The notes beneath the pieces are model-generated. The model saw only the letters and a program-made list of their open reading frames with translations. It had not been told where the DNA came from and did not search any database. From positions 248,001 to 312,000 of the forward strand of contig NZ_JAUHPV010000002.1 in NCBI RefSeq assembly GCF_030418315.1: DNA of 64,000 nucleotides, read 5' to 3'. Shown here one piece after another: positions 8,667-18,750 of this stretch. The translations under genes were made by a program, and so were the position numbers. Source of the DNA: Demequina zhanjiangensis. GTDB taxonomy: Bacteria; Actinomycetota; Actinomycetes; Actinomycetales; Demequinaceae. How positions within the stretch are numbered: the first letter of the stretch is position 1; every line of letters starts with the position of its first letter.

Positions 8667-10733
8667 CTAGCCGAGGATCGAGGGACGCTCGGGCATCTGG
8701 TGCAGCACGTGCTCGCCGAGGAACGCGAACACCGTCTCGTACCAGACGACCGCGTGCTGCGGCTTGAGGATCCAGTGGTTCTCGTCCGGGAAGTACAGGA
8801 ACTTGTGCGGCATGGAGCCGTCCTCGTCCATGAAGTGCGCGGACAGCTCGGCCCACAGACGCAGGCCCTCCCCGATCGGCACGCGGTAGTCCTTGTCGCC
8901 GTGGATGATGAGCATGGGGCTCACGATGTCCTGCACGAAGCGGTGCGGCGAGTTCTCGAGCGCCGACTCGGGCGTGAAGATCTCCTGCCAGTACTCGGCG
9001 TGGTCCGTGGTGGGACCGAACTGGTCCATGGCCCACAGGCTCGCGTGGGTGACGATCGCCTTGAAGCGGTCGGTGTGGCCGGCCACCCAGTTGGCCATGT
9101 AGCCACCGAAGGAGCCGCCCATCGCGGCGGTGCGCTGCTCGTCGATGTCGTCACGCGCGACGGCGGCGTCGGTGATGGACATGAGGTCGGTGAACGGCTT
9201 GTCGCCCCACGAGTTCCAGCCGCGCGCGATGAAGTCGAGGCCGTAGCCGGTCGACAGCGCGGGGTCCGGGAGCAGCACGGCATAGCCGCGAGCGGCGGCC
9301 AGCAGCGGGTTCCAGCGCCACGACCACGCGTTCCACGAGCCGAGCGGCCCGCCGTGGATCCACAGCAGCAGCGGCGCGGGCTTCTCGGCCGACGCGCCGT
9401 CGGGCAGTACGAGCCAGGCGCGCACACGCGCGCCGTCCTCCGCGACAGTCTCGACCTCGGTCAGGGTCCCGGGCACAGCGGGCACCGGCGCGGGTGTCGC
9501 GAACTCCGTGACGGCGCCGTCGAAATCGACGCGCACCGGGTGCGCGGGAGCCATGTACGACGAGCGCAGCGCCACCAGCCCCGCGCCCGTGCGGTCGAGC
9601 GCGACCGCCGTGTACGCGTTGTCGTCAGCGACGACGGTCTCGACGGGCGAGCCGTCGAGCGGGATGCGGAAGATCGGCGCTCGGCCGTCCTGGTCGGTCG
9701 CGGTGATCAGAGCAGTGCCGTCCACCGTGAAGGCGATCTCGCCAGGCCAGCGGTCCCAGCCCTCGGCGACGCGGCGCGGCTGCGAGCCGTCGATGCCGCT
9801 GAGCCACAGCTCCTGGTCGGTCGGCCCGTTCGGGTCGGCCTTGGGCATCCGGATGTGCGCGAGCATGGACCCGTCGGGGCTGATCGCGGGGACGGCGTGG
9901 TCCACGTGGGCCTCGTCGAAGAGGACGGTGTGCGCTCCGGTCGCGACGTCGATCGAGACGAGGCGGGCGCGTGAGCCTCGGCCCTCAGGCGTCGGCATGG
10001 CGGCGACCAGCGTCGTGCCGTCTGCGGACAGCGCAGCGCCGTCAACGTCGGCGGAGCGGCCGGGGTGCGGCGTCAGGTCCACCGGGCGCGGAAGCCAGCC
10101 CGGGTAGGGAGCCGGACCATCCGACGGCATCTCCGCGTTCTCCATCCCTGGCGTCTCCGCGGGCAGGTCGCTCAGGTCGATCGCGAGCAGGTGCGTCTCG
10201 TCCGGGCCGAGGTCGTGGTCCCAGTGGCGCACCGGGTAGGCCTCGTGGAGGATCGCGTTGACCTTCTTCTTCTTGCGGTCGGCACGGATCTTGGTGTCGT
10301 CCTCAAGCGTCTCGGCCGAGCGCATCAGCGGCGCCGCGATGACGACCACAGGCGCGGACTCGGCGACGGCCACGAGGCCGGACACACCTCCGGCGAGCGC
10401 CGTCACCGGCCGAGCCTCGCCGCCGGCCGCAGGCAGCACCCACAGCTGCGGCACGTCATCCTCGCCGGCGCCCGGGCGGGCCGACACGAACAGCAGGTCG
10501 CCCGCGGACGTGTACGCCGCACCACCCTCGCCCTTCGCCGAACGCGTGAGACGCACGGGTGTGCCTGAACCGTCGGCCGGGACCGCCCAGAGCGCCCGCT
10601 CGTAGGAGGTCTTGTCCTCGCTCAGCGACGCGACGGTGAGGGCGGCGCGAGCACCGTCGGGGCTCAGCGCGAGGCCCTCCACGCGAGGGATCGAGATGTA
10701 GTCGTCAAGGGAGTCGAAAGGCGTCGTCGGCAT
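8667..10733 (-). CDS. S9 family prolyl-oligopeptidase-type peptidase
   Basis: 688 residues from the ATG at 10733, which is fixed by a TAGGGT leaderless -10 box (10741-10746). Residues 1 to about 420 form a beta-propeller with repeated SPDG elements (LALSPDGARAAL, ISPDGSMLAHIR). The C-terminal alpha/beta hydrolase domain carries the nucleophile in GGSFGGYMANW near residue 541, the Asp in GDKDYRVP near 611 and the His in DENHWI near 652. There is no signal peptide, so it is cytoplasmic. It cleaves short peptides, probably dipeptidyl- or acylaminoacyl-peptidase-like; exact specificity is unknown. Confidence 0.92.
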   Translation of the reverse strand: MPTTPFDSLDDYISIPRVEGLALSPDGARAALTVASLSEDKTSYERALWAVPADGSGTPVRLTRSAKGEGGAAYTSAGDLLFVSARPGAGEDDVPQLWVLPAAGGEARPVTALAGGVSGLVAVAESAPVVVIAAPLMRSAETLEDDTKIRADRKKKKVNAILHEAYPVRHWDHDLGPDETHLLAIDLSDLPAETPGMENAEMPSDGPAPYPGWLPRPVDLTPHPGRSADVDGAALSADGTTLVAAMPTPEGRGSRARLVSIDVATGAHTVLFDEAHVDHAVPAISPDGSMLAHIRMPKADPNGPTDQELWLSGIDGSQPRRVAEGWDRWPGEIAFTVDGTALITATDQDGRAPIFRIPLDGSPVETVVADDNAYTAVALDRTGAGLVALRSSYMAPAHPVRVDFDGAVTEFATPAPVPAVPGTLTEVETVAEDGARVRAWLVLPDGASAEKPAPLLLWIHGGPLGSWNAWSWRWNPLLAAARGYAVLLPDPALSTGYGLDFIARGWNSWGDKPFTDLMSITDAAVARDDIDEQRTAAMGGSFGGYMANWVAGHTDRFKAIVTHASLWAMDQFGPTTDHAEYWQEIFTPESALENSPHRFVQDIVSPMLIIHGDKDYRVPIGEGLRLWAELSAHFMDEDGSMPHKFLYFPDENHWILKPQHAVVWYETVFAFLGEHVLHQMPERPSILG

Positions 10734-10740
10734 GCCTGCC

Positions 10741-10746
10741 ACCCTA
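10741..10746 (-). promoter_or_regulatory. Leaderless-type -10 box (TAGGGT) of the S9 peptidase gene
   Basis: On the minus strand TAGGGT is followed after 7 nt by the ATG at 10733. The GGCAGGC between them offers only a poor Shine-Dalgarno match. Confidence 0.6.
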
Positions 10747-10793
10747 CTCGCGGACGGCGACAGAACCGCCCCTGGGGACGACGCTGAGGAGGG

Positions 10794-11051
10794 TCAGACG
10801 GGCTCTGCGTCGACGACGCGCGCGCCGCCCTTCCAACCTGCCTCCCACTGCTGCTTCTCGCGCGTGGCGAGCATGACGACCACGCCCCACAGGCCCAGGT
10901 CGTCGATGAACCCGAAAGGTCCCAGGAACAGCTCGGGGATCAGATCCACGGGCAGCAGCGTGTACAGCACTGCAGTGATCGCCGTGAGCCACGTCGTGAT
11001 CGACAGCCTGTGCTCACCGCGCCGTACCGCTTGCGCGAATCTCCACCACAT
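10794..11051 (-). CDS. YkvA/DUF1232 family membrane protein
   Basis: 85 residues from the ATG at 11051, preceded by GAAGGGAG with a proper gap. The DUF1232 signature is clear: ITAVLYTLLPVDLIPELFLGPFGFIDDLGLWGVVVMLA, in which YxLxPxDLIPE and DD are typical. One or two membrane segments. The family has no agreed function. The TTG-started longer frame (to 11120) is not needed. A TAGCGT box about 90 bp upstream (around 11138-11143) may be its promoter. Confidence 0.82.
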   Translation of the reverse strand: MWWRFAQAVRRGEHRLSITTWLTAITAVLYTLLPVDLIPELFLGPFGFIDDLGLWGVVVMLATREKQQWEAGWKGGARVVDAEPV

Positions 11052-11194
11052 ACTCGTTCTCCCTTCCGCCCCCAGAGCCTGTGCACGACGCTTCCGCGCG
11101 CGCCGACTGGTTCTTCCCAACGTTGAGGATGGCCTCCACGCTAACCCGCGATCGGCGGTCGCGCGACCGAGGCACCGGGTGGCGCCGGGCTACG

Positions 11195-11887
11195 TCAACG
11201 CTGCGCCGCGCCGTCTGCTTCCCGTGCGGCGCGCTCGCGCAGGTCCAGCCACCTGTCCACGCTGGCCACCAGCCCGAGCGTGAATACCCCCAGGCTCGCC
11301 CCGGCGAGCACGTCGGTGAAGAAGTGATAGCCCAGGTACAGGCGGCTTCCTCCCACCAGCACGATGACGACGACGGACAGCACCGCCCACGCCACAAGCG
11401 ACTTCCGGGGGTGCCGACGCCGCAGCACCAGGTACCCGAGCACCAGCACGAGCGTGGCCGCGCCCGTCGTGTGCCCTGACGGGAACGAGAAGGACGTCTC
11501 GAGGCCCGGGATCACCTGCAACGACTCGTCCGGCCGGGGCCGCTCGATGATCGCCTTCACGATCATCGCGATGAGAGTGGACAGCACCATCGCCCCCGCG
11601 AGGAGCAGCGGGTCTCGCCACTGCCTGCTGCGCGCGCCCCAGATCGCGCACACCACGCCCACCACGATCGGCAGGATCACGGGTCCGAAGGCGTTCGTGA
11701 TCGCGGTCAGCGTCGTCGTGAGCCATTCGGTCCGGTGCGACGCGAGCCAGTCCACGAGAGGCTGGTCGACCACGTACAGGTCCTCCTGCTCGAGCAGCGC
11801 GTCGAGCAGGCCCGCGAAGGCCCACACGGCCAGCCCGGAGACGACGAGGCCGGGCAGGACGGCTCGAAGGAGGTCGCGGCGGGTCAT
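11195..11887 (-). CDS. PAP2 family phosphatase (membrane)
   Basis: 230 residues, about six membrane segments. All three phosphatase motifs are present: KAIIERPRP (KX6RP-like) near residue 109, FPSGHTTGA (PSGH) near 136 and SRLYLGYHFFTD (SRX5HX3D) near 180, with His nucleophile in the last. Such enzymes remove phosphate from lipid phosphates such as undecaprenyl pyrophosphate or phosphatidic acid outside the membrane. Undecaprenyl-PP recycling is plausible but not proven. It is upstream of the DUF1232 gene on the same strand with a 143-bp gap. Confidence 0.9.
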   Translation of the reverse strand: MTRRDLLRAVLPGLVVSGLAVWAFAGLLDALLEQEDLYVVDQPLVDWLASHRTEWLTTTLTAITNAFGPVILPIVVGVVCAIWGARSRQWRDPLLLAGAMVLSTLIAMIVKAIIERPRPDESLQVIPGLETSFSFPSGHTTGAATLVLVLGYLVLRRRHPRKSLVAWAVLSVVVIVLVGGSRLYLGYHFFTDVLAGASLGVFTLGLVASVDRWLDLRERAAREADGAAQR

Positions 11888-11936
11888 CAGTCGAGTATGC
11901 CGAAGGACGCGACGCGATCACGCCGGACGATGCCGG

Positions 11937-13553
11937 TCACGGTGCGATCGGCAGCGCCTCGACGTAGGTCACCACGTCGTCGAAATCGGGGTCACCCACC
12001 TGGATCGCCTCGACGTCGGCCGCGACCTCCACGGGGACCTGGACGATGTCGTAGAAGAAGTACTCGGTCCCCACCGACACCTCCGCGTCCCACAGGGACT
12101 CGTAGCCGCTCAGCCCAGTGCCGGTCCAGTCGCAGTTCGCGTACCCGAAGTGGCTCTCGCCGCCGGCGACGAGGTAGAGGTCCGGGGTCGCAGCCCAGTC
12201 CGACACCGTCCCGGTCGCGATCGAGGTCGGCGTGATGGTCCCGACGATCGCCTTGCACTCGCCGCTGTCCTCGCCGTCGGGGGTCGGCAGGTCGATGTAG
12301 CCGTCGATCACGACCTCCCACGCGTCCTCACCCACGCCCCACCACGACTCGTAGGAGAACGCCTCCCCGGCGGACACGAGCTCGAGGCCATCCGGAGCGG
12401 AGGCGCCCGCCGCGCCATCGAGCGAGCTCTCGGGGTCGGCGCCCACGTATGGCAGCTCGGCTGCCTCGACGTAGACGGAGCCGTCAAGACTCGGGTCGCC
12501 GATCACGAGCGCTTGGATGTCACCGGTCACGTCCTCGGGGATCCAGATGTCGTAGTAGTAGAGGTAGAGCGTGTTCTCGGGAACCTCGGCGCTCCACAGG
12601 TGCCCGTAGCCCAGGGCAACGAGCTCGCCGGTGTCGCAGTTCTGATTGCCCTCGTAGACCTCGCCGTCCACGATCGCGTAGGCGTTCGGAGTGTCGATCA
12701 ACGAGGACGTGCGCTGCCCCTCAGGCACATACGTCGGTGTGACGCCACCGACCACTGCGATGCACCGACCGGGCCCGGTCCACGTGGACTCAGGCAGCGG
12801 CATGTACCCGTCGACGGTCACCTCCCACACGGTCGCGTCCTCGCCGATCCACGCCGAGTCGTAGCTGAACGGCGTGCCCGCCGCGATCGGGTCCTCGACC
12901 GAACCGAGCCCGGGTTCCCCATCCGGGCCCGTCGCACCCGCAGGGCCGCCGGAGAACAGCGTGCTGTCGAAGAAGTCGCCGAACTCGTCCTCGGCGCTGT
13001 CCACGAACACGACGATGGACACGACCATCGCCACGATCGACGCCACGAGTGCGATCACCGGCAGCAGGTTGCGGTCGCGCTTGCGGGCCAGACCGATGAT
13101 CGCGAGCACCAACGCGGGGATCGTGAAGAACCACGACGTGAACGCGAAGATGCCGAGGAAGGCGAGGCCGAGCCCCACCACGGCGAGGATGACGCCGATC
13201 AGGCCGACGGTGCTGCGCTTGGGCTCCTCGGGAACGGGCGGCTGCCCCCACTGCGGCTGGCCGTACGGACCGGGCTGGCCGTAGGGCACCTGCTGACCGT
13301 AGGGGGCCGCCTGCGGTGCCTGCATGGGCTGACCCCACGCGGGCGCAGGCTGGGGAGGCGCGGGCCACTGTCCGGCGGAGGGCTGGCCCTGCACGGTGTG
13401 GTCCTGTCCCTGCGGCGAGACCGACGGGTGCTGAGCGGGCGTGCCCTGCGGGCTCCACGTCTGTCCTGGCGCAGCGAACGCGTCCGGAGCATCCGTCCCG
13501 CCAGGCGCGGACCACGGGTCCGGGGCGGGCGGCTGCTGAGGCTGATCGGTCAT
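11937..13553 (-). CDS. DUF4190-like membrane protein with proline-rich N-terminus and duplicated extracellular domain
   Basis: 538 residues from the ATG at 13553 (GAAGGGGG Shine-Dalgarno). Residues 1-130 are Pro/Gln/Gly-rich and repetitive (YGQPGPYGQP). Three membrane segments follow (about 140-240), the arrangement of DUF4190 proteins. The outside part has two related domains of about 160 residues, each starting GTPFSYDS or GEAFSYES, then W-E-V-x-x-DGY, Cys in GRCIAVVG/GECKAIVG, a second Cys in NQNCD/YANCD, and ending IGDPSLD/VGDPDFD. One Cys pair per domain suggests a disulfide. Function unknown; a cell-envelope sensor or anchor is possible. Confidence 0.75.
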   Translation of the reverse strand: MTDQPQQPPAPDPWSAPGGTDAPDAFAAPGQTWSPQGTPAQHPSVSPQGQDHTVQGQPSAGQWPAPPQPAPAWGQPMQAPQAAPYGQQVPYGQPGPYGQPQWGQPPVPEEPKRSTVGLIGVILAVVGLGLAFLGIFAFTSWFFTIPALVLAIIGLARKRDRNLLPVIALVASIVAMVVSIVVFVDSAEDEFGDFFDSTLFSGGPAGATGPDGEPGLGSVEDPIAAGTPFSYDSAWIGEDATVWEVTVDGYMPLPESTWTGPGRCIAVVGGVTPTYVPEGQRTSSLIDTPNAYAIVDGEVYEGNQNCDTGELVALGYGHLWSAEVPENTLYLYYYDIWIPEDVTGDIQALVIGDPSLDGSVYVEAAELPYVGADPESSLDGAAGASAPDGLELVSAGEAFSYESWWGVGEDAWEVVIDGYIDLPTPDGEDSGECKAIVGTITPTSIATGTVSDWAATPDLYLVAGGESHFGYANCDWTGTGLSGYESLWDAEVSVGTEYFFYDIVQVPVEVAADVEAIQVGDPDFDDVVTYVEALPIAP

Positions 13554-13659
13554 GCTGTCCCCCTTCGACCGCTGCGCGGCACCCGGGAACGCTACCGCTC
13601 GCGGGGCCGGTGGAACAAGAGCCACATCTGAGCGTGGGGCGCGAGCCCGACGGGGCGGT

Positions 13660-15318
13660 TCAGCCCCTGAGGTCGCGCCGCGTGTAGGCCCAGACGCCCG
13701 CGGACCCGAGCACCGCCGTCGCGACCGCCAGCACACCCACATGCCACCAGATCAGCCCGTTCTCGAGCGGGACGTTCGACGAGTAGTAGTAGAACGGCGA
13801 CAGCCGGGCCCACGGCTCGAGCGCGTCGTTGATCTCCGCGAAGGACGCCACCGCCCACCCGACGATCGCTACGCCGATGCCCGCGCCGTTCGCCACCGAC
13901 GGGTTGCCGCTCAGCGCGCCGCCGAGGAACGCGACGGCGGCGAGCGTCGTCCCCAGCAGCATCAGTGAGAGGGTCGCGCCGGCGACGTTGCCCCAGTCGA
14001 GGCCCAGGCCTGCGACGAGGTTGCCCGCCGCCATGCCTGCTCCCGCGAGCGCACCCGCGCCCGCGGCCATCAGCACCGCGGCCGCAAGCTTGCGCCACGC
14101 GAAGGCGGCACGCGAGATCGGGCTGCCCATCACGAAGCTGACGCGACGCGTCCGCTCCTCGAGCGCGAGGCTCGCGCCGCGACCGATCGCCACGACAGCC
14201 ACCGCGACGGGCGCCACGATGCTCAGCCCCTCACCGTGGTACCAGCCCTCGGGCGTCGAGTAGTCGGCGAAGCCGACGAGCGCCATGATCGAGTCCGGGA
14301 AGGCCGATGCGAACTCACCCACGAAGTCGGACACCGCGAGGAACAGCGGGCCCAGGGCGAACATCATGAGGAAGATGCCGCCGCCCGCGATCGTGAGCGC
14401 GGCACGACCCTCGGCCATGGTGATGCCCACCACCCCGGTCGCGTTCGAACGGCCGCGCAGCATGGCGAGCGCCTTCTCCACCCGCGGGTCGCCGGTCACG
14501 CGTTCGACGAGCGGCAGCCGCCCCTCGCCGGACTTCAGGTCGCGGGCGTCCAACGTGAGGAACGCGACCGCGATCAGCACCACGGATCCCGCGAGCATCC
14601 ACAGCACGGGCGTCCATTGCACGCCGTTCGCCAGGGGGTCGCCGTCGGAGATGTAGTACCAGGGGGAGATCTGCGCCCAGTCCTCCCACCCGGAGATGAG
14701 GGGCACCACCCCGGAGATCAGGAACGACAGGACGAGCAGGCCCGTGGCCACTCCCGATCCGAGCGCCTGCTGGCCGGTCGACGTGCTGAGCATCAGGGCG
14801 AGCGAGCCGAACAGCAACGACACCGCGAGCACGTGCACCGTCGCCGCCCCGACGTCGACGCCCTCTGTCGTCTCCCCGAAAGCGACCACCGAGAGGGCGT
14901 AGCCGCCCCAGCTCGCGAGGCCCGCGCCCAGAAGCACGGTGACCATGGCCGCCGTCTTGGACCACAGCAGCCGCCGACGCGAGCGGGGCACCGTGGTCAG
15001 GATGTTGACGGTGCCGGTGCGCTCCTCGCCCGCGAACGTGGCCGCGCCGATCGAGATGGCGATCCCTGCGATCACGAAGGGGCCCAGGAAGTTGAGCATC
15101 ATGCTCATCATCAGCATCGTCACGCCGCCGACGGAGCTGAGACCGATCGCCGTCGAGTAGAACTCGGGCATCTGGTCGAAGAAGGTGAGGACCTCGTCGC
15201 CCATGCCCGAGTAGGCCCACATGCTCAGCAGCGCCGTTGCAGTGAGCGCTGCGACGCCGATCAGCGCACCGATCCACCGGTCGCGGATCGACTTGAGGTA
15301 GAGCGTGCGGAGCATCAT
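13660..15318 (-). CDS. ABC-2 type transporter permease, internally duplicated
   Basis: 552 residues with about 12 membrane segments. The two halves look homologous: each has a charged loop with EERTGTVNILTTVPRSR or EERTRRVSFVMGSPISR and ends with ISPWYYISDGDPLANG or LSPFYYYSSNVPLENG, so two ABC-2 permease units are fused into one chain. It pairs with the ATPase gene upstream: the ATPase stop TGA shares its A with this ATG (15318). The pair probably exports a drug, lipid or peptide, or acts in signalling; the substrate is unknown. Confidence 0.88.
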   Translation of the reverse strand: MMLRTLYLKSIRDRWIGALIGVAALTATALLSMWAYSGMGDEVLTFFDQMPEFYSTAIGLSSVGGVTMLMMSMMLNFLGPFVIAGIAISIGAATFAGEERTGTVNILTTVPRSRRRLLWSKTAAMVTVLLGAGLASWGGYALSVVAFGETTEGVDVGAATVHVLAVSLLFGSLALMLSTSTGQQALGSGVATGLLVLSFLISGVVPLISGWEDWAQISPWYYISDGDPLANGVQWTPVLWMLAGSVVLIAVAFLTLDARDLKSGEGRLPLVERVTGDPRVEKALAMLRGRSNATGVVGITMAEGRAALTIAGGGIFLMMFALGPLFLAVSDFVGEFASAFPDSIMALVGFADYSTPEGWYHGEGLSIVAPVAVAVVAIGRGASLALEERTRRVSFVMGSPISRAAFAWRKLAAAVLMAAGAGALAGAGMAAGNLVAGLGLDWGNVAGATLSLMLLGTTLAAVAFLGGALSGNPSVANGAGIGVAIVGWAVASFAEINDALEPWARLSPFYYYSSNVPLENGLIWWHVGVLAVATAVLGSAGVWAYTRRDLRG

Positions 15319-16289
15319 CACACGCCTCCGGCGCCCGTCGTCGTGGGCTCGTCGGCGGCGTCCCCGCGGGCAGTGTCCGCGTCCGCTCCAGCCTCGGCCA
15401 CCTCGTCGCGATAGAACTCGAGGAACATCTCGTCCAGGTCGAGCGAGCCGGACTCGACGGACAGGACCTCGCGACTCGTGGCCGCCTTCAGCAGCGGCGC
15501 CATCGAGCCCTCGTACTGCAGCGTGAGCGTCGCGCCGTCGGCCGTCGCCTCGTGAACGCCTTCGACGGACAGGAACTCCTCCGCGGCGACGGGGGCCGCG
15601 AACTCGAGTCGCAGCCGCCGGACGGCCTTCGCGCGCAGATCGTCCATCCGCTCCACCGCGACGAGCCGCCCGTGGCGGATGAAGGCGACGCGATCCGTCA
15701 CCCTCTCCACCTCGGAGAGCGTGTGGGAGGACAGGAAGACGGTGTTGCCCTCGGCGACATGCTGGCGAAGCATCGCGTGGAACTCGAGCTGGACGAGCGG
15801 GTCCAGGCCGGTGATGGGCTCGTCGAGCACCGCGACCTTCGGGCGGTTCATGAAGGCCTGGATGATGCCGACCTTCTGCCTGTTGCCGGACGAGTACTCG
15901 GCGACGCGTCGGCCCAGGTCGGCGTCGAGCCGTTCGCACAGCTCGTCGACCCACGCCCAGTCGACGCCGCCACGCAGATGGGCGAGGAACTCGAGCGTCT
16001 GACGGCCCGTGAGGTTCGGGTACATGGCGAGGTCGGACGGGAGGAAGCCAAGGCTGCGGCGGATCTCCACCGCGTCCTTGCGGGAGTCGAGCCCGAGCAC
16101 GCGGCACGAGCCCGACGTGGGGCGGATCAGATCCAGCAGGCAGCGGATCGTCGTGGACTTCCCGGCGCCGTTGGGACCGAGGAAGCCGAAGATCTCCCCC
16201 TCGGCGATCTCGAAGGACACGTCGTCCACGGCGACCACGTCGCCGAACCGCTTGGTCAGGTGATCGATCTCGATCGGTGCGGGCGCCAT
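15318..16289 (-). CDS. ABC transporter ATP-binding protein (DrrA/NatA-like)
   Basis: 323 residues from the ATG at 16289; GGAAGGAG lies 5 nt upstream, favouring it over the GTG at 16295. Walker A GPNGAGKST near residue 40, signature YSSGNRQKVG near 130-140, Walker B VAVLDEPITGLDP near 155 and H-loop SSHTL near 190. The DrrA/CcmA-type C-terminal extension (about residues 215-300) ends in an acidic tail. It powers the permease encoded next, to which it is translationally coupled. Part of the 'exporter' branch of ABC ATPases. Confidence 0.9.
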   Translation of the reverse strand: MAPAPIEIDHLTKRFGDVVAVDDVSFEIAEGEIFGFLGPNGAGKSTTIRCLLDLIRPTSGSCRVLGLDSRKDAVEIRRSLGFLPSDLAMYPNLTGRQTLEFLAHLRGGVDWAWVDELCERLDADLGRRVAEYSSGNRQKVGIIQAFMNRPKVAVLDEPITGLDPLVQLEFHAMLRQHVAEGNTVFLSSHTLSEVERVTDRVAFIRHGRLVAVERMDDLRAKAVRRLRLEFAAPVAAEEFLSVEGVHEATADGATLTLQYEGSMAPLLKAATSREVLSVESGSLDLDEMFLEFYRDEVAEAGADADTARGDAADEPTTTGAGGV

Positions 16290-16506
16290 CGCCACTCCTT
16301 CCGGCGCTGCATGGCGGCCCGCGGGAAGGCGGTCCTGACGGCAGCGTCCTCACCTTCAGTTCTAGTGGAATCCCGGCGTGCGGAGCATCATTCTCAGGGA
16401 TGAATGCGTAGGTGCCCCGTCCCCAGTCCCGCAACCTGTGCCATTCAGGCCTCAGACCAGCACAAAGGGGTCGCCACCGAAGGGCCCGCGTGCAACGATA
16501 AGAACC

Positions 16507-18750
16507 ATGTCGGACAGCATCGATCTCAGCGAGGCGGGGCCGCAGCCCGCACCGGACCCGAGCGCCCCCATCGACATCGTCTCCGACGAGACCATGGCGG
16601 TGCCCGTCTATGAGACCGAGGAGACGTCCGAGGACCTCCCCGAGGACCGCTTCCTGGACCGCGAGCTGTCCTGGCTCGCCTTCAACCAGCGCGTCCTCGA
16701 GCTCGCGAAGGACCCTGCCACCCCGCTGCTGGAGCGCGCACGGTTCCTCGCGATCTTCGCGTCCAACCTGGACGAGTTCTTCATGGTCCGCGTCGCGGGC
16801 CTCAAGCGACGCATCGCCGCGGGCTTCGCCGTCCCGTCCGCCACCGGCATGAGCCCCACCCGCCTGGTCGAGGCGCTCACCGACCGCGCCCACCAGCTCA
16901 TGGACGAGCACGCCGCGGTCTTCGAGGACGTCGTGCTCCCGGAGCTGTCCCGCGAGGGCATCCACCTGGTCCGCTACGACGAGCTTGGCGACAGCGAGCA
17001 GAACCGCCTGCGCAAGCTCTTCCGCTCCGACATCTTCCCCGTGCTGACGCCGCTCGCCGTGGACCCCGCGCACCCGTTCCCCTACATCTCCGGCCTGTCC
17101 CTCAACCTCGCCGTCGAGATCCGTGACCCCGACTCCGAGAAGGAGTACTTCGCGCGAGTGAAGGTCCCCGAGACCCTCCCCCGCTTCCTCTCCGTGGACA
17201 TGAAGGGCCGCCCCTCGCAGCTGGTCGACGCCTGGGCCCTGTCCGACGAGCCGCGCAGCTTCGTCACGCTCGAGGACGTCATCGGCGCCCACCTCGACTA
17301 CCTGTTCCCCGGCATGGACGTGCTCAACCACTACACGTTCCGCGTCACCCGCAACGAGGACATGGAGGTCGAGGAGGACGACGCCGAGAACCTCCTCAAG
17401 GCCATGGAGCGCGAGCTGCTTCGCCGACGCTTCGGCCCCGCTGTGCGACTCGAGGTCGCCGAGAACCTTCCGCCCAAGATCCGCGAGCTGCTGGTCCGCG
17501 AGCTCGGCATCACCGAGATGGACGTGTTCCACCTCCCCGCCCCGCTCGACCTCACGGGCCTCAACGTGATCGCCGACCTGGACCGCCCCAAGCTGCAGTT
17601 CCCGGCGTTCCGACCCACGACGCACCACCGGCTCGCACCGGTCGAGACGGCGCAGCAGCAGAACATCTTCGCTGCGATCACGCGCGGAGACGTGCTCCTT
17701 CACCACCCGTACGACTCGTTCTCCACGTCAGTCCAGGCGTTCCTCGCCCAGGCGGCGAACGACCCCAAGGTCCTCGCGATCAAGCAGACGCTCTACCGGA
17801 CCTCCGGAGACTCGCCGATCGTGGACGCACTGATCGAGGCCGCCCGCAACGGCAAGCAGGTCCTCGCGCTCGTCGAGATCAAGGCGCGCTTCGACGAGCA
17901 GCGCAACATCTCGTGGGCCCGCAAGCTCGAGCAGGCGGGCGTGCACGTCGTGTACGGACTCGTCGGCCTCAAGACGCACTGCAAGCTCTCGCTCGTGGTG
18001 CGTCAGGAGGAGGACGGCCTCCAGCGCTACAGCCACATCGGCACCGGCAACTACCACCCGCGCACCGCGCGGCTCTACGAGGACTACGGCCTCCTGACCA
18101 AGGACCCCGACGTCGGAGCCGACCTCACCAAGCTGTTCAACCAGCTCTCCGGCTACGCGCCCAAGGCGAAGTTCCGCCGCGTGATCGTCGCCCCGAACGG
18201 CATCCGCAAGGGGCTGATCGACCGCATCGAGGCCGAGGCGGCACGCGCCCGCGCGGGCGAGGACGCCTGGGTGAAGATCAAGGTCAACTCGCTCGTGGAC
18301 GAGCGCACCATCGACGCCCTCTACCGCGCGTCGCAGGCGGGCGTGAAGATCGACCTGGTCATCCGAGGGATCTGCGCCATCCGCCCCGGCGTCCCTGGGC
18401 TCAGCGAAAACATCCGCGTGCGCTCCATCCTGGGCCGATTCCTCGAGCACTCCCGCATCTACGCCTTCGGAGGCGGCGGCGAGCCGGAGGTCTTCATCGG
18501 TTCCGCCGACCTCATGCACCGCAACCTCGACCGACGCATCGAAGCGCTCGTGACCATCGTCGACGAGGCGCAGGTCGCCAGCCTGCTCGAGAACGTCGAC
18601 CTCGCCATGGCGGAGACCACCGGCGCATGGGAGCTCCAGCCCGACGGTGCTTGGAAGGCGATGAGGTCCGACGCGGAGGGCCAGCCCCTGCAGGATCTCC
18701 AGTCCCTGTACATCGAGCGTCAGCCCCAGCGGAGGAAGAGCGGGAAGTGA
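16507..18750 (+). CDS. ppk1: Polyphosphate kinase 1
   Basis: 747 residues from the ATG at 16507; the longer frame back to 16378 lacks support. Domains in order: N domain beginning [17 protein letters not shown], head domain, then C1 and C2 phospholipase-D-like domains. Visible hallmarks are HHPYDSF, the [13 protein letters not shown] stretch with the H-x-K pair expected at the autophosphorylated histidine, and [17 protein letters not shown]. It reversibly makes polyphosphate from ATP. It is followed by mutT1 with a GTGA overlap, the same neighbourhood as in mycobacteria (Rv2984/Rv2985). Confidence 0.95.
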   Translation: MSDSIDLSEAGPQPAPDPSAPIDIVSDETMAVPVYETEETSEDLPEDRFLDRELSWLAFNQRVLELAKDPATPLLERARFLAIFASNLDEFFMVRVAGLKRRIAAGFAVPSATGMSPTRLVEALTDRAHQLMDEHAAVFEDVVLPELSREGIHLVRYDELGDSEQNRLRKLFRSDIFPVLTPLAVDPAHPFPYISGLSLNLAVEIRDPDSEKEYFARVKVPETLPRFLSVDMKGRPSQLVDAWALSDEPRSFVTLEDVIGAHLDYLFPGMDVLNHYTFRVTRNEDMEVEEDDAENLLKAMERELLRRRFGPAVRLEVAENLPPKIRELLVRELGITEMDVFHLPAPLDLTGLNVIADLDRPKLQFPAFRPTTHHRLAPVETAQQQNIFAAITRGDVLLHHPYDSFSTSVQAFLAQAANDPKVLAIKQTLYRTSGDSPIVDALIEAARNGKQVLALVEIKARFDEQRNISWARKLEQAGVHVVYGLVGLKTHCKLSLVVRQEEDGLQRYSHIGTGNYHPRTARLYEDYGLLTKDPDVGADLTKLFNQLSGYAPKAKFRRVIVAPNGIRKGLIDRIEAEAARARAGEDAWVKIKVNSLVDERTIDALYRASQAGVKIDLVIRGICAIRPGVPGLSENIRVRSILGRFLEHSRIYAFGGGGEPEVFIGSADLMHRNLDRRIEALVTIVDEAQVASLLENVDLAMAETTGAWELQPDGAWKAMRSDAEGQPLQDLQSLYIERQPQRRKSGK

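Noticed and set aside
11364..13631. 755-codon plus-strand frame
   Set aside because: Antisense of the PAP2 and DUF4190-like genes, with Arg/Asp-rich shadow composition.
13660..17706. 1348-codon minus-strand frame joining ppk1 antisense to the ABC permease
   Set aside because: Only the last 552 codons (from 15318) are the permease gene; upstream it runs antisense to ppk1 and out of frame through the ABC ATPase gene.
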